Part shown: positions 6,148 through 14,834 of the stretch, piece after piece
Layout of the letters: the number at the start of each line of letters is the position of its first letter
Numbering within the stretch: position 1 is the first letter of the stretch
Virus record (IMG/VR): IMGVR_UViG_3300010397_000067
Span: 1-37,255 of that record
Strand: one strand, 5' to 3'
Source: a virus
Length of the DNA stretch: 37,255 bases
Made by a program: the position numbers and the translations under genes
Notes under the pieces: generated by a model
Database searches by the model: none
Told to the model about the DNA's origin: nothing
What the model saw: the letters and a program-made list of their open reading frames with translations, nothing else

Positions 6148-6911
6148 TAAACTCCTTTTGTTTTAATTATTGGACCACTGCTCCAAGCGTGACAGTTTGT
6201 GCATGAGTATTGTTGTCGCTTGCCAGTCTTGGTGTAACCGAAGCCTTCTTTTTTTAAGTTAGGGGAAGCGCAGTTAGGACAGCCATTAGGAAGGTCTGAG
6301 ATAAGTGCGGTATTAGGGTGGTTCGTTATCCAAGGCAGGAAGTGAAGGTAAATCTGTTCCAGTAGAACTACGTCACGTTTGTTGTAAGCAACCATCTTCT
6401 TCCAAGCCTTCGGGTCGCCAACCATACAACCCTTCCACAAGTTAAAGCCCGTATGGACCATCTTCCTGCCGTAGCCTAAGTAATCACCTAAAGCATCGAG
6501 TTTGTTGGAAGTGAAGTTGAAATATCTCTTGGCGATTTTGAGCGTGTCTACTGTCTTGTAAGGTGAGGGTGGTGGGAGATTGTAGTATGTAAATCGAGCG
6601 TTGGCTTTTTTGATGTCGAACTGGTCGCCGTTATGGGCTATGAGGATGTCGGCTTCATCAAACAGTCGCCACAACTCTTTAACTAAATGCTTGTCGTCTT
6701 CGCTACCTGGCTTGTAGCCTTGGAAGTCTGGAAGCGAATAACTGTTAACCTTGCTCTGTCCTAACCATTTGTAAGCGAAGGAAAGGAAGTACTGCTCTGC
6801 CTTAGTGCCTACGATGTTTCCTTCTTTCCAGAGGTCGTAAAACCAGCCAAGAGAAGGAGCGTTTTCTATGTCAAAGAGAAGTATCTTTGGCGTCGTATGC
6901 GTCGAGTTAAT
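6147..6911 (-). CDS. DEDDy 3'-5' exonuclease with C-terminal zinc ribbon; non-canonical start
   Basis: 254 codons. RNase H-fold exonuclease with all DEDDy motifs: FDIEN (Exo I) near 6860-6874, AHNGDQFD (Exo II), and YNKRD (Exo III, Tyr-x3-Asp). A zinc ribbon (CPNC...CTNC) closes the protein. It resembles predicted 3'-5' exonucleases (RNase_H_2/YprB type). The frame opens right after a TAA and the first codon is ATT at 6911-6909, overlapping the stop of the upstream gene (AATTAA). No ATG/GTG/TTG occurs until TTG at 6674, which would delete Exo I. I therefore extend to 6911: an AUU start, ribosomal reinitiation, a +1 shift, or a sequencing indel must be involved. Confidence 0.75.
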   Translation of the reverse strand: MNSTHTTPKILLFDIENAPSLGWFYDLWKEGNIVGTKAEQYFLSFAYKWLGQSKVNSYSLPDFQGYKPGSEDDKHLVKELWRLFDEADILIAHNGDQFDIKKANARFTYYNLPPPSPYKTVDTLKIAKRYFNFTSNKLDALGDYLGYGRKMVHTGFNLWKGCMVGDPKAWKKMVAYNKRDVVLLEQIYLHFLPWITNHPNTALISDLPNGCPNCASPNLKKEGFGYTKTGKRQQYSCTNCHAWSSGPIIKTKGV

Positions 6912-7347
6912 TTATTGTGAAGTTTGTGGTCCTAAGTTCAACCGTTATGGACCGCAAGGGATTGGATGGGTAGTGAAGTACACGGTTGAAATGGTAAGTG
7001 CCTGGGTGAGCGTTGACAGGTATGGTTTCAAGGTCAACAAGTAGGTCTTTATAGCATCCGGTAGTCCCTAGCGTTCCTTGTCTTGGTGGATAGGGTGTAA
7101 GGACTTGGTTGACGATAGCTGATTCAAAAGTGGGAGTGACATTTCGATATTTGCAGAAGGTCATGTAGACACGAACGAGTTCGCCTGGGCGATACGTGTC
7201 TTTCTCGGGTTTGAGCTGCGTAGGGTTCTCAAATTCTATGACCTTATGAACTATATCTCCGTCGAAGAAGGCCCAATAGAAAGCGGTGATACCTGTTAAT
7301 AGAACGAATCCAGTAAGTACCGTAATGAGTAAATGTTTTAGATTCAC
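6907..7347 (-). CDS. Membrane-anchored protein of unknown function
   Basis: 146 aa, GTG start overlapping the previous stop (TTGTGA). One N-terminal membrane segment (residues ~6-28), then an exported, beta-rich domain with two cysteines (FCKYRN ~64-69 and TTGCYKD ~95-101) that could form a disulphide. The hydrophobic, Thr/Pro-rich pattern suggests an immunoglobulin-like fold outside the inner membrane. No family recognised. Its place among small membrane proteins next to lysis genes would fit a spanin-like or superinfection-exclusion role, but nothing in the sequence proves either. Confidence 0.65.
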   Translation of the reverse strand: MNLKHLLITVLTGFVLLTGITAFYWAFFDGDIVHKVIEFENPTQLKPEKDTYRPGELVRVYMTFCKYRNVTPTFESAIVNQVLTPYPPRQGTLGTTGCYKDLLVDLETIPVNAHPGTYHFNRVLHYPSNPLRSITVELRTTNFTIN

Positions 7348-7529
7348 AAGTGTCCAGTTAAAGCTATTCTGACAACCATCCCCACAGCACCTAAGAAAGC
7401 AAGCGCCAGAAGAGTAAAGACAATTCGTTCGACTAACTTAATAGCGTAGCGATTGTCTGACTCTTGGCGTGCCTTGTCAGATTCTTCTCGGATGAGAAGT
7501 TTAGTTTCGATTTGCTGTCTGTTTTTCAT
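7344..7529 (-). CDS. Small single-span membrane protein, XhlA/holin-like
   Basis: 61 aa. A charged, helix-forming N-terminal half (residues 1-32, KNRQQIETKLLIREESDKAR) is followed by one hydrophobic segment (~33-55, VFTLLALAFLGAVGMVVRIA). This is the topology of XhlA-type haemolysin or holin accessory proteins. It overlaps both neighbours by 4 nt (coupled translation). Alternative holin candidate to 4128-4352; the pair may work as holin and antiholin, which is inference. Confidence 0.65.
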   Translation of the reverse strand: MKNRQQIETKLLIREESDKARQESDNRYAIKLVERIVFTLLALAFLGAVGMVVRIALTGHL

Positions 7530-7735
7530 AGAAGTGATTCACATGGAACACCGTCATGGTCGCGGTCCAAGTAAGTAGCATCGTATTCATCAAAAAATTC
7601 CTTAGCTTCTCTATAACTGCGGAAGTTAGTACAGCGAATCGGTGTAACAGGATGTGCAGCGGTTTGATATGCGTCGAATGCTGCTAAGAGAAGCAGGCTG
7701 AGAGCTATTGCGATAATTATGATAAGGGCTTTCAT
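7526..7735 (-). CDS. Excalibur calcium-binding domain protein
   Basis: 69 aa. Signal peptide or anchor at residues 3-22, then an excalibur domain: CTNFRSYREAKEFF...YLDRDHDGVPCESL with the D-x-D-x-D-G-x-x-C-E calcium loop at the C-terminus and paired cysteines (C35 and C65). Excalibur domains are extracellular and often attached to nucleases or cell-wall proteins. Here it stands alone. Last gene of the leftward virion operon before the lysis set; 57 nt separate it from the internal virion protein gene. Confidence 0.85.
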   Translation of the reverse strand: MKALIIIIAIALSLLLLAAFDAYQTAAHPVTPIRCTNFRSYREAKEFFDEYDATYLDRDHDGVPCESLL

Positions 7736-7792
7736 GGGGATAAGTTATTTGACAAGATTAGTGAGAAGAGTAGGGTGTAACTATGAGAACAA

Positions 7793-10192
7793 CTATCGGA
7801 GTCTTCGTCGGATTCGTTTTGGCTTGGTTTCTTTGCTCTTCGAAGGAAAAAATTCGTTAGAGAGCCGGGAGCCAAGTATCGGAATGCGCTTGGTAACATA
7901 CTTACCCAAGTTGCGGCCTTTATTATCACCACCCGCAATGTTGACTAATCCACCCGCATCCGAGACAGTTGGACCAGTGAGGAAGTCTACACCTTTACCG
8001 TATTCTCCAGCTTGAAGCGTATCTAACAGAATGCCCATTGCGCCAACTTGGGCAAGGTCTTCAAAGTAGCGCTTCAATCCTTCGGAATCGCGTTTCTTGC
8101 CATTAGCTACAGAGCGAAGGTCGGCTATCACTTCTCCTGCAATGGGGAAAACGGTTCCTAGTATTAAAAGATTTCGTGTTGCACGAGCGAAGTTCTTATT
8201 CTTGAGTTCGTCAATAAAGGTTTTGTAGAGCAGTCGTGTTTGGCCGTAGATGTAATTTTTGAATTGAAAGAATACTCTTCCACCAGGGGAAGATGCGAAG
8301 ATTGGAAGGTCTTGAGGACGAGAACGAAACTGAGTGAGGTCTGTAAACTTCTTAGCAAGCATTAAGATGTCATCTTCATTCAGACTACCGCGTTTTAGTG
8401 CCGAAGCAGTATCAACTCCTAGTTCTTCAATGAGCCGTTTGGCTCTTTTATTGTTTGGATTTTTCAATAACGTTTCGAATAGGCGGGCTCCATAGCTTTT
8501 GCCAGCATTCGCGGCTATCGTTCGGTTCATGCGTTCCGTTGCAGAAAAACCAGTCACTTTAAGAAATGTCGATAACGCGCCGCTCTCCTTAAGAGTTTCT
8601 TGGAGGGTTGAATCTAAGGTAGCCCCGCTTTTTAGGGCGAACTTACGGCCTTGACTGCGAAGTACGCCACGGACACCGGCAGCGACAGCTCTCATATCGG
8701 CGGCCAAAAGGGAATTAAGAACGCCCTGGGCTGAGTTAGGAATAGTAGCAAGCCCGAGCTTGAATCCTTGGACCATTCGTAGAGCACGAGAAACTTTCAT
8801 TGCTGGTGTATTGGCGTCGTTAATCATTCCTAACGCTCGGTCCACTACCACGCGAACAGTATCGGCATCGCCACCAGAATCACGGACTTTCAGAATCAAT
8901 TGGTTTATCTTTCCGTGGTCCTGTCCGAAACCTTTGATGTGTTCTAATCGAGCGGCTTCATCAGCAACGAATTTAGGGATGACACGAGAAGGGTCAGGGT
9001 CATAGAAAGGAAGGTCTATATCTCGTGAATACTCCAATGAACCAACTCGTTTGATGGTCTTATTGCGGTATTTTTGAAGATTGGAAAAAGCCTCGGCGGC
9101 ATCTTTAGATTGGCCGGATTGGACCATGTAATTTATGAGAGATTCCTGGCGGCCTCCAGTCTCAATAAAATTAACGTAATCGTCCACAAACTGTTTAGCG
9201 GATTGTTCGTCCGGTTTTATTTTGAGACGAACGAGGTTTTGAATAACGTCTTTTCGAACAGAGCTTTTCTTTAAGTCCGAAACTGTCGGAATTCTATGAG
9301 GCTTGAGGTCATCTATTGCTGGTATTTTGTGGGGATAAAAGTCGGTGCGTTTTTCAAAGGGCGTTTCAACGACTGCGCTAATAGGTGAGCCGCTCATAAG
9401 CTTACGCTGTTGTCCTGGCGTCAATCCTTTGATGAAGTCATCATCCGCAAATTTGGTGGCGTCGTATTCAGGAAGAATCTCAGTGCGCCGTTTAACCTTA
9501 ACGCCGATTTGCTTGGCATAGTCAGCCAACTCATCGGTTTGCGTTCGGACAATCCTGAAAGCATCAACAACCTTCTGGCTCATTGGCTTCGCTCGACCTT
9601 CTAAAGAGTCAAGAAGATTAAGCTTTTCCGGTTTGCTTAACTTATTAAGTCGAGCCTCGGTAAGTTGAGCCACCCGCTTACCCGCCTGTACTTCACCTTG
9701 GTCAATCGTGCGAGTGAGTAAACTCTTGAGTTCCTTACCAGCCTGACCTTGATGCGCCACTACAGCTTCTGCGGGCCGCAAGAAATTTTTGACGGTTTCC
9801 AGAACGCCGGGTTTGGGTTTTATGGGGGTGTGTCCTGCATCTAAGTTAGCTATCAACGCAAAGTTGGTTGTTCGACGCAAACGCTCTTGCGGAGTCGAAG
9901 CTTTATTAGGATTCAATTCATCAAATTGTTGACGAAAAGATTCTTTGAGTGGCGTAACCGAATGAGTTTGAACGGAACGACCAATAGCATTTAATCGTTC
10001 GCGGACTGGTGTCAAACCTTGTTTGATACCTGCGGTTGTTGCATCTCCAATCTTTTTGCCTGTTGCACTAGGAAAAGCAACGGCTTTCCGAGCTATATCA
10101 AATTCAGTGTTTACAACCCGGCCAATAAAATTATCGAGTTTTTGAAGAATTGATTGAGATTCTTTTTTGCGAGGTCTTCGAAGGCGAGGCAT
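7793..10192 (-). CDS. Large internal virion / ejection-type protein
   Basis: 799 aa, no signal peptide, very basic at both ends (MPRLRRPRKK... and KRIRRRLR). Largely helical; residues ~600-720 contain ASSPGGRVFFQFKNYIYGQT...LLYKTFIDELKNKNF and hydrophobic helices (LLILGTVFPIAGEVIADL). This layout is typical of large polyvalent or internal virion proteins of podoviruses, which enter the host membrane during genome ejection. Its position next to the 613-aa virion protein and at the distal end of the late operon fits. TAA of the upstream gene and this ATG are directly adjacent. Confidence 0.65.
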   Translation of the reverse strand: MPRLRRPRKKESQSILQKLDNFIGRVVNTEFDIARKAVAFPSATGKKIGDATTAGIKQGLTPVRERLNAIGRSVQTHSVTPLKESFRQQFDELNPNKASTPQERLRRTTNFALIANLDAGHTPIKPKPGVLETVKNFLRPAEAVVAHQGQAGKELKSLLTRTIDQGEVQAGKRVAQLTEARLNKLSKPEKLNLLDSLEGRAKPMSQKVVDAFRIVRTQTDELADYAKQIGVKVKRRTEILPEYDATKFADDDFIKGLTPGQQRKLMSGSPISAVVETPFEKRTDFYPHKIPAIDDLKPHRIPTVSDLKKSSVRKDVIQNLVRLKIKPDEQSAKQFVDDYVNFIETGGRQESLINYMVQSGQSKDAAEAFSNLQKYRNKTIKRVGSLEYSRDIDLPFYDPDPSRVIPKFVADEAARLEHIKGFGQDHGKINQLILKVRDSGGDADTVRVVVDRALGMINDANTPAMKVSRALRMVQGFKLGLATIPNSAQGVLNSLLAADMRAVAAGVRGVLRSQGRKFALKSGATLDSTLQETLKESGALSTFLKVTGFSATERMNRTIAANAGKSYGARLFETLLKNPNNKRAKRLIEELGVDTASALKRGSLNEDDILMLAKKFTDLTQFRSRPQDLPIFASSPGGRVFFQFKNYIYGQTRLLYKTFIDELKNKNFARATRNLLILGTVFPIAGEVIADLRSVANGKKRDSEGLKRYFEDLAQVGAMGILLDTLQAGEYGKGVDFLTGPTVSDAGGLVNIAGGDNKGRNLGKYVTKRIPILGSRLSNEFFPSKSKETKPKRIRRRLR

Positions 10193-12034
10193 TTAATCCC
10201 AAAACTTAATTTTGTCCCAAACATTTTCAAAGAAACTTGGCGCATAGTCATCCCAGGTATCTTCGGCGTATTGTTTGAGTTCTTCTTTATCGTCCTGAGG
10301 AACGGTTGAATCATCGATGGCAGCTCGCACTTCTCCTAAACCAGCCCCGTCTTCAAACATAGAATCAATTTCATCTTGAAAGCTTTTAAAGTCAGAATCC
10401 TCTAATCGGCCACCAACCAATTGACTACCACCACCGTAAATATATTCGTTCTGTTGGTCCTCGGAGAGTTGAGCAAAATCAGTGATACTCATTCCGGCTG
10501 CTGCTGCACCTTTAGAGAGTTGAGAGTCAGTGAAGCTAGAATTAGCACTACGACGAGTTGTTCCGCGTGAGGACGACCGAGTCGTAGCTTTTGTGCGCTG
10601 ACCTAGATAGTCTAAGAACGTACCGCCAAAACCTTGCTCTTGAGCGTATTCGTATTCGGCAATATCGCTAGTAGCTGCTTCGGGAGAAATCTCTACCTTG
10701 TACACGTTGGACCAATCCTGCGAACCGCCATCAGCAAAGAATTCATCGGGCGAAGAATAGGCTTTACCATCACTGGAGCGATATATAGTTCCCCCAACAT
10801 CGTAAAATGGCTTATCAACGCCGTACTGAAGAGCAAATTCTTTGGCCGCTTTCTGCTCCGATTTAGCAAGTTGGTCTAATTCCCGTTGGTACTTATTCAT
10901 ACTCAACAAGAATTCAAGTTGCTCTTGACCGCTTTTGTAGTTCTGTAGGCCAAAGCTCATCATCGTCTCTAAGCCCTTGAGCTGTTGAGTGCGAATACTC
11001 TGAGCTAACTGTAGTTGGTCCACTAGAGGGGCTTGCATCGCCGCCAACGTCTTGAGTTTGAGGTTAGCTTGCTCAACGATGTTCTGTTGCTCACCAATAA
11101 TAGCTCGCATTGGTACAAGCTTCTGTTTAGCGTCTTGAATCCCAGCCTCGGCAGACAAGTTGGTGTTGAGCATTTGATTTTTCAAATCATTGAGCTGCTG
11201 CTGAAGCTTAGTGGTTGCAGGGTCGGGCTTGAGGGCATTCAAATACTGTTGCTGTAATGATTGTTGCTGCTTGATGAAATTGGCGTAGTTAGCTTGGTTC
11301 TGCGCAATAAGAGATTGAATATCTAAATTTGTCCTCGGAACTGCTGTGAGTTGCGAAGAGTTAATTTGAGTCGAAGGATTGATTTTTAAAGGCGTGACTA
11401 ACTGCTGAGCCTGAGCCGCAATAGCCTCAGGGGTCATGCCTTGCTGAGCGTTCACCAAACTATCGTAACTGATGCTTTGCGAAGTGGGACTAGATTGGTT
11501 TAGTGCTTCTTGCTGTGCTCGGCGTTCAGGTGAAAAAGCCGTAATACCGGAAGCTGGGCCTGGGGCAGCTCGTTCTGCTGCAAGCCTTGTTATGTCAGGG
11601 TCAACGTAAGGCGTAATATTTGTAAGTTGCTTCGATGGGTCATTGGCTAATTGCTCGCCTTGTGCAACAGTCGTTGCGCCGGCATTAACTTGATTTCCTA
11701 ATGTTGCGAGGCGTTTCTGTTCGGCGAGCTGTTCGTAAGTGGAAAGTCCTCCCGTTTGGGCCTTGTAGCCGGTAAGTAAAGAGGTTGGTTTATACCTGTT
11801 ATCCTCACCCATTGAATACAAACCTAATCTAAGCACATCTTCTGGTCGTGCTACGTTTTCACTTCCGAGAAAAGAGAAGATTTGGCTAACGTCGCCAGTA
11901 GTGAAATTTTTAGTGGGGTCGTTAGGATTGAAAACCGTGAAAGCACGGCTTCCGGTATCTGTGCCGGCGGCCGTAAGGTATTTCCATGTGGGGTCTATGG
12001 TATAGCCGCCTATGGTGAGGGTATTGGTAGTCAT
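10193..12034 (-). CDS. Virion structural protein with long coiled coil
   Basis: 613 aa. The N-terminal ~75 residues (TLTIGGYTIDPTWKYL...) look beta-rich. Residues ~210-400 are Q/N/L-rich coiled coil (FIKQQQSLQQQYLNALK, TTKLQQQLNDLKNQML). The C-terminus is acidic (EDTWDDYAPSFFENVWDK). The pattern and the place directly upstream of the 799-aa protein suggest an internal core or tail-channel protein comparable in role to T7 gp14/gp15 or P22 ejection proteins. No domain is recognised by sequence. Confidence 0.6.
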   Translation of the reverse strand: MTTNTLTIGGYTIDPTWKYLTAAGTDTGSRAFTVFNPNDPTKNFTTGDVSQIFSFLGSENVARPEDVLRLGLYSMGEDNRYKPTSLLTGYKAQTGGLSTYEQLAEQKRLATLGNQVNAGATTVAQGEQLANDPSKQLTNITPYVDPDITRLAAERAAPGPASGITAFSPERRAQQEALNQSSPTSQSISYDSLVNAQQGMTPEAIAAQAQQLVTPLKINPSTQINSSQLTAVPRTNLDIQSLIAQNQANYANFIKQQQSLQQQYLNALKPDPATTKLQQQLNDLKNQMLNTNLSAEAGIQDAKQKLVPMRAIIGEQQNIVEQANLKLKTLAAMQAPLVDQLQLAQSIRTQQLKGLETMMSFGLQNYKSGQEQLEFLLSMNKYQRELDQLAKSEQKAAKEFALQYGVDKPFYDVGGTIYRSSDGKAYSSPDEFFADGGSQDWSNVYKVEISPEAATSDIAEYEYAQEQGFGGTFLDYLGQRTKATTRSSSRGTTRRSANSSFTDSQLSKGAAAAGMSITDFAQLSEDQQNEYIYGGGSQLVGGRLEDSDFKSFQDEIDSMFEDGAGLGEVRAAIDDSTVPQDDKEELKQYAEDTWDDYAPSFFENVWDKIKFWD

Positions 12035-12042
12035 AAGATTAA

Positions 12043-13053
12043 TTACTCAATGTAAATAGAAACGGCCATATCAACAGAGGTTGGATTGGTGGTCCATGTG
12101 GGCGTGATTAAGAGGATGTCGATAAAATCCCCTGCTGCCACGTTAATGCTTAAACTGCTATTGCTGAATGCGTTGTTTGTTGCGTTGGTTTCAACGGTAG
12201 TGGAAATGTTTGTGTTCGTAGTGTCATTGAGGCGAATAGCGACCGTTGAATCTTCGCCAGAGCTTAATGTGCCGGCTACGTTGATAGTGCCGTAAGCTGC
12301 TTTGATGGTTCCCGCTTTGGGGATATAGAGTCGGGTGCTGCCCCCGGAAGTTGTTGGTAAGGTTGCGAGACGAGTTGAACTGACATAATAGGTTGTTGCA
12401 TCGGCTGGTGCGAAGCTACCGTTGGCAGTTTGACGAAGAACGTAACCTATTCCTCCAGTTACAGTCCCCCAAGTGCCGTCTCCTCGTAAGAACTTTGTCG
12501 TGTCGTTTGGAGCTTTCGGAACGAAGCCGTGCTTCGAAGTTGAGACATCGTTGGTCGTGATGTCGGAAGTTGAAAGGTCCGAATCTTTAACGGTATCCCA
12601 ATTCCCTTGTCCATCCATGAACTCAGTAGCGGTATTGGAAAGCTTTTTTAAGAAACCATGCTTCGAGGTCGAAGCATTGTTGGTTGCTATGTCGGAGGTA
12701 GATAGGTCGCTGTCTTTGACAGCAGCAAAAGCGGGAGTGGAGTCGCCATTAAGAAACTGAGTTGCATTTGCGGGTGATTTAGGAGCGAAACCATGTTTGG
12801 TTGAGGTAACATTATTTGTAGTTACGTCTGAAAGCGATAAATCTAACTCAGTAATAGGTGTGATTAAAGTCGCTTTCCAACCCGGAATGGAGGTGTCGTA
12901 GTAGTAAAGCTGACCGTTATAGATAACAAACTGTTCATCAAACTTTCGTGGAACGTGCGTCGGTGCTACGGGAAAAGTCTTGATAAGACCAGACAGAGTT
13001 TGAATGTGAAGGCTAGAAGAGTTGGGTGTTGGGTTCGTCGACTTGTTCTCCAT
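12043..13053 (-). CDS. Tail fibre / receptor-binding protein with three 43-aa repeats
   Basis: 336 aa. Residues ~71-198 consist of three repeats of ~43 aa, each with DSDLSTSDITTN, then STSKHGF and a K(F/L)-x-x-G-D/G-x-W-type end. KHGF repeats are common in phage fibre shafts and collar domains. The C-terminal ~130 residues (YVSSTRLATLPTTSGGSTRL... to VSIYIE) look like a beta-sandwich tip. It overlaps the end of the upstream virion gene by 41 nt. Likely the adsorption protein or one of several fibres. Confidence 0.75.
   Translation of the reverse strand: MENKSTNPTPNSSSLHIQTLSGLIKTFPVAPTHVPRKFDEQFVIYNGQLYYYDTSIPGWKATLITPITELDLSLSDVTTNNVTSTKHGFAPKSPANATQFLNGDSTPAFAAVKDSDLSTSDIATNNASTSKHGFLKKLSNTATEFMDGQGNWDTVKDSDLSTSDITTNDVSTSKHGFVPKAPNDTTKFLRGDGTWGTVTGGIGYVLRQTANGSFAPADATTYYVSSTRLATLPTTSGGSTRLYIPKAGTIKAAYGTINVAGTLSSGEDSTVAIRLNDTTNTNISTTVETNATNNAFSNSSLSINVAAGDFIDILLITPTWTTNPTSVDMAVSIYIE
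12460..12843 (-). repeat. Three tandem ~129-bp coding repeats in the fibre gene
   Basis: The DNA encoding fibre residues 71-198 is a threefold repeat of about 129 bp with clear divergence between copies. Copies 2 and 3 are closest (both DSDLSTSDI-TN-STSKHGF). Such repeats allow length change by recombination. Confidence 0.7.
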
Positions 13054-14491
13054 AAATGTCGATGCGTTTAATGTAGCTGTAGTTAAGATGACCGGGATAA
13101 GAAAGTGTGTAGCCTAAAGCAAGATAATCAGTAATGGCTCCGTCGGAAGGATTGGAAGGGTAAAAGGATAATTTCTGACTGTTGCCGAAAGTGGTATCTA
13201 CAGTGTTGTCACAAGTAAAGACATAACGACTTGAATAGTCTCCGGCGGGATAAATATTTACAGTTATGGTTTGGTCAGTGCTAAAACGTAAGCCGTAGAT
13301 TATTACAATCTTATCAACACGGTAGGTATCGCCTAAGTCAAAGAAGTTAGTAAAAAATTCTGTGTCAACGTTCGTTGCCCCATATGAATTCGTTGAAAAC
13401 CGGAAAAGACCATCATTGTAAGCCGCGAAAATATTGGTTTCCGAAACAACCTCGATGCAAGTGACATTTGAGTTATTCACTCCGCTGTTAATGCGAAACG
13501 GTTGAAACAACGTTTCAGGAGTATCGACTGCCATTTGGCCATAGGAGAAAAGGTAATCAACACCCTGTGGTCCCCAAAGGAATGCATTTTGAAATACGCC
13601 CTTGGATTGAGAGTATCCTTTTTGAGGAGCTTTTAAGTGGCCAGTCGTGTTGCTTCGAACCTTAAGAGGTTGCGAATTGAAATTAAATTTGTACAACCCA
13701 TCTGCACCAATAGCGTAAACCCAATCGCCAATGCGTTGGAGGGCGCTTACTACCCCTTTATCCGGTATGACCCATTCCTTGTTCCAAGAAGGACTAAAGG
13801 TATCCCAAAAAAGAATCCTAGTTGTCCTACCGTTGTTGATGTTTATTATTAGGTAGGTTCCGTCGTCTTCAATATCATAAACGGTATAGTCGGATTCGAA
13901 GTCTAGTACATTCGTGTTATTAGCTGCGGTTCCTGCGTTGTCATAAACCTTGCCGATTCTGTCTAAATTCCCGTAATACACAGCGCCATTGAATCTGTGA
14001 GTTGGACGAAAACTGGTAGATTGAAGACCAGTAAAATGATTATCAGTCCAGCCCGTAGGGTAAGTTCCAGAAATGTCCCAGCGACCGATTTGAGTGGTGT
14101 TGAAATAGTACATATATTCGGTCCCCGCTGGTGGTTTGAAGAAGAACAATCCGTCAGTTGTTGCGTTAGAAGAACTTCGTAGGACCGTAACGCCACTAGC
14201 CGAAGTTGCGGTTTGACTAATTTTATAAAAGTCGCCATTCGTTTCGGATGTGGCATAAATGAATGAAGTGTCACGTAAGGCAGTCGCTTTAATACTGTCG
14301 ACAATCTTTGTTGCGCCAGAATCAATGTTGATTGGGTTGCCAGTATGAATCAACATTCCTGGGTATGAAAAATCGAAAAGCTGCCAACCAGGAGCCTTCC
14401 AAAATAATTGCTTACTCAGATTTTCAGAGTCGCCAATCCCTGAAAGAAAAGCATCCCTCCCCCACGATAGAATTTTCTTACTGTTGGCCAT
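13013..14491 (-). CDS. Beta-propeller-like tail (nozzle/tubular) protein
   Basis: 492 aa. Repeated short beta motifs with aromatic strand ends (GWQLFDFSYPGML, EYMYYFNTTQIGRWD, RFNGAVYYGNLDRIGKVYD, WVYAIGADGLYKFNF, FAAYNDGLFRFS) suggest a multi-bladed beta-propeller followed by a jelly-roll-like C-terminus. Podovirus tail nozzle proteins (T7 gp12 class) have this fold, and the gene lies between the adaptor-like gene and the fibre. Virion role is fairly safe; exact identity is inference. Confidence 0.6.
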   Translation of the reverse strand: MANSKKILSWGRDAFLSGIGDSENLSKQLFWKAPGWQLFDFSYPGMLIHTGNPINIDSGATKIVDSIKATALRDTSFIYATSETNGDFYKISQTATSASGVTVLRSSSNATTDGLFFFKPPAGTEYMYYFNTTQIGRWDISGTYPTGWTDNHFTGLQSTSFRPTHRFNGAVYYGNLDRIGKVYDNAGTAANNTNVLDFESDYTVYDIEDDGTYLIININNGRTTRILFWDTFSPSWNKEWVIPDKGVVSALQRIGDWVYAIGADGLYKFNFNSQPLKVRSNTTGHLKAPQKGYSQSKGVFQNAFLWGPQGVDYLFSYGQMAVDTPETLFQPFRINSGVNNSNVTCIEVVSETNIFAAYNDGLFRFSTNSYGATNVDTEFFTNFFDLGDTYRVDKIVIIYGLRFSTDQTITVNIYPAGDYSSRYVFTCDNTVDTTFGNSQKLSFYPSNPSDGAITDYLALGYTLSYPGHLNYSYIKRIDIYGEQVDEPNTQLF

Positions 14492-14834
14492 TCGGCTTAG
14501 TTAATCTCTTTGTAAGATTACTTTTTTCAGAATTACTTTTTTCTCGAAGCAGGCTATCTGTCTCTTGAGATAACGAAACTTTATCTGCTTCAAGTTGAGC
14601 AATGAGGTTCCGCATATTCTTAGTAGCCTCATTAATTTGGTTTTCAGTCAACTTTTCATCTTTGTGTTTTAGAATCAAGTCAACCTCAAACTCACCTTCG
14701 TGTTGAGCGTTCTTCTTTAATGGATTGATGTTTAGAGCTTCTAATTCACAATCTGGATTTGCGTCTAAAAGAAGCTTTTGGTGAGCGGCGATAGTCTCTG
14801 GCCTATCATTGGGAAGAATGTAGCGTATTTTCAT
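14478..14834 (-). CDS. Hypothetical virion-module protein
   Basis: 118 aa. N-terminal ~70 residues (MKIRYILPNDRPETIAAHQK...FEVDLILKHKDEK) look alpha/beta; residues ~70-105 form a heptad-like helix (NQINEATKNMRNLIAQLEAD) with a charged tail. It overlaps the next gene by 14 nt and abuts the adaptor-like gene without a gap. Not recognised; a small connector or chaperone is possible from its location. Confidence 0.55.
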   Translation of the reverse strand: MKIRYILPNDRPETIAAHQKLLLDANPDCELEALNINPLKKNAQHEGEFEVDLILKHKDEKLTENQINEATKNMRNLIAQLEADKVSLSQETDSLLREKSNSEKSNLTKRLTKPNGQQ

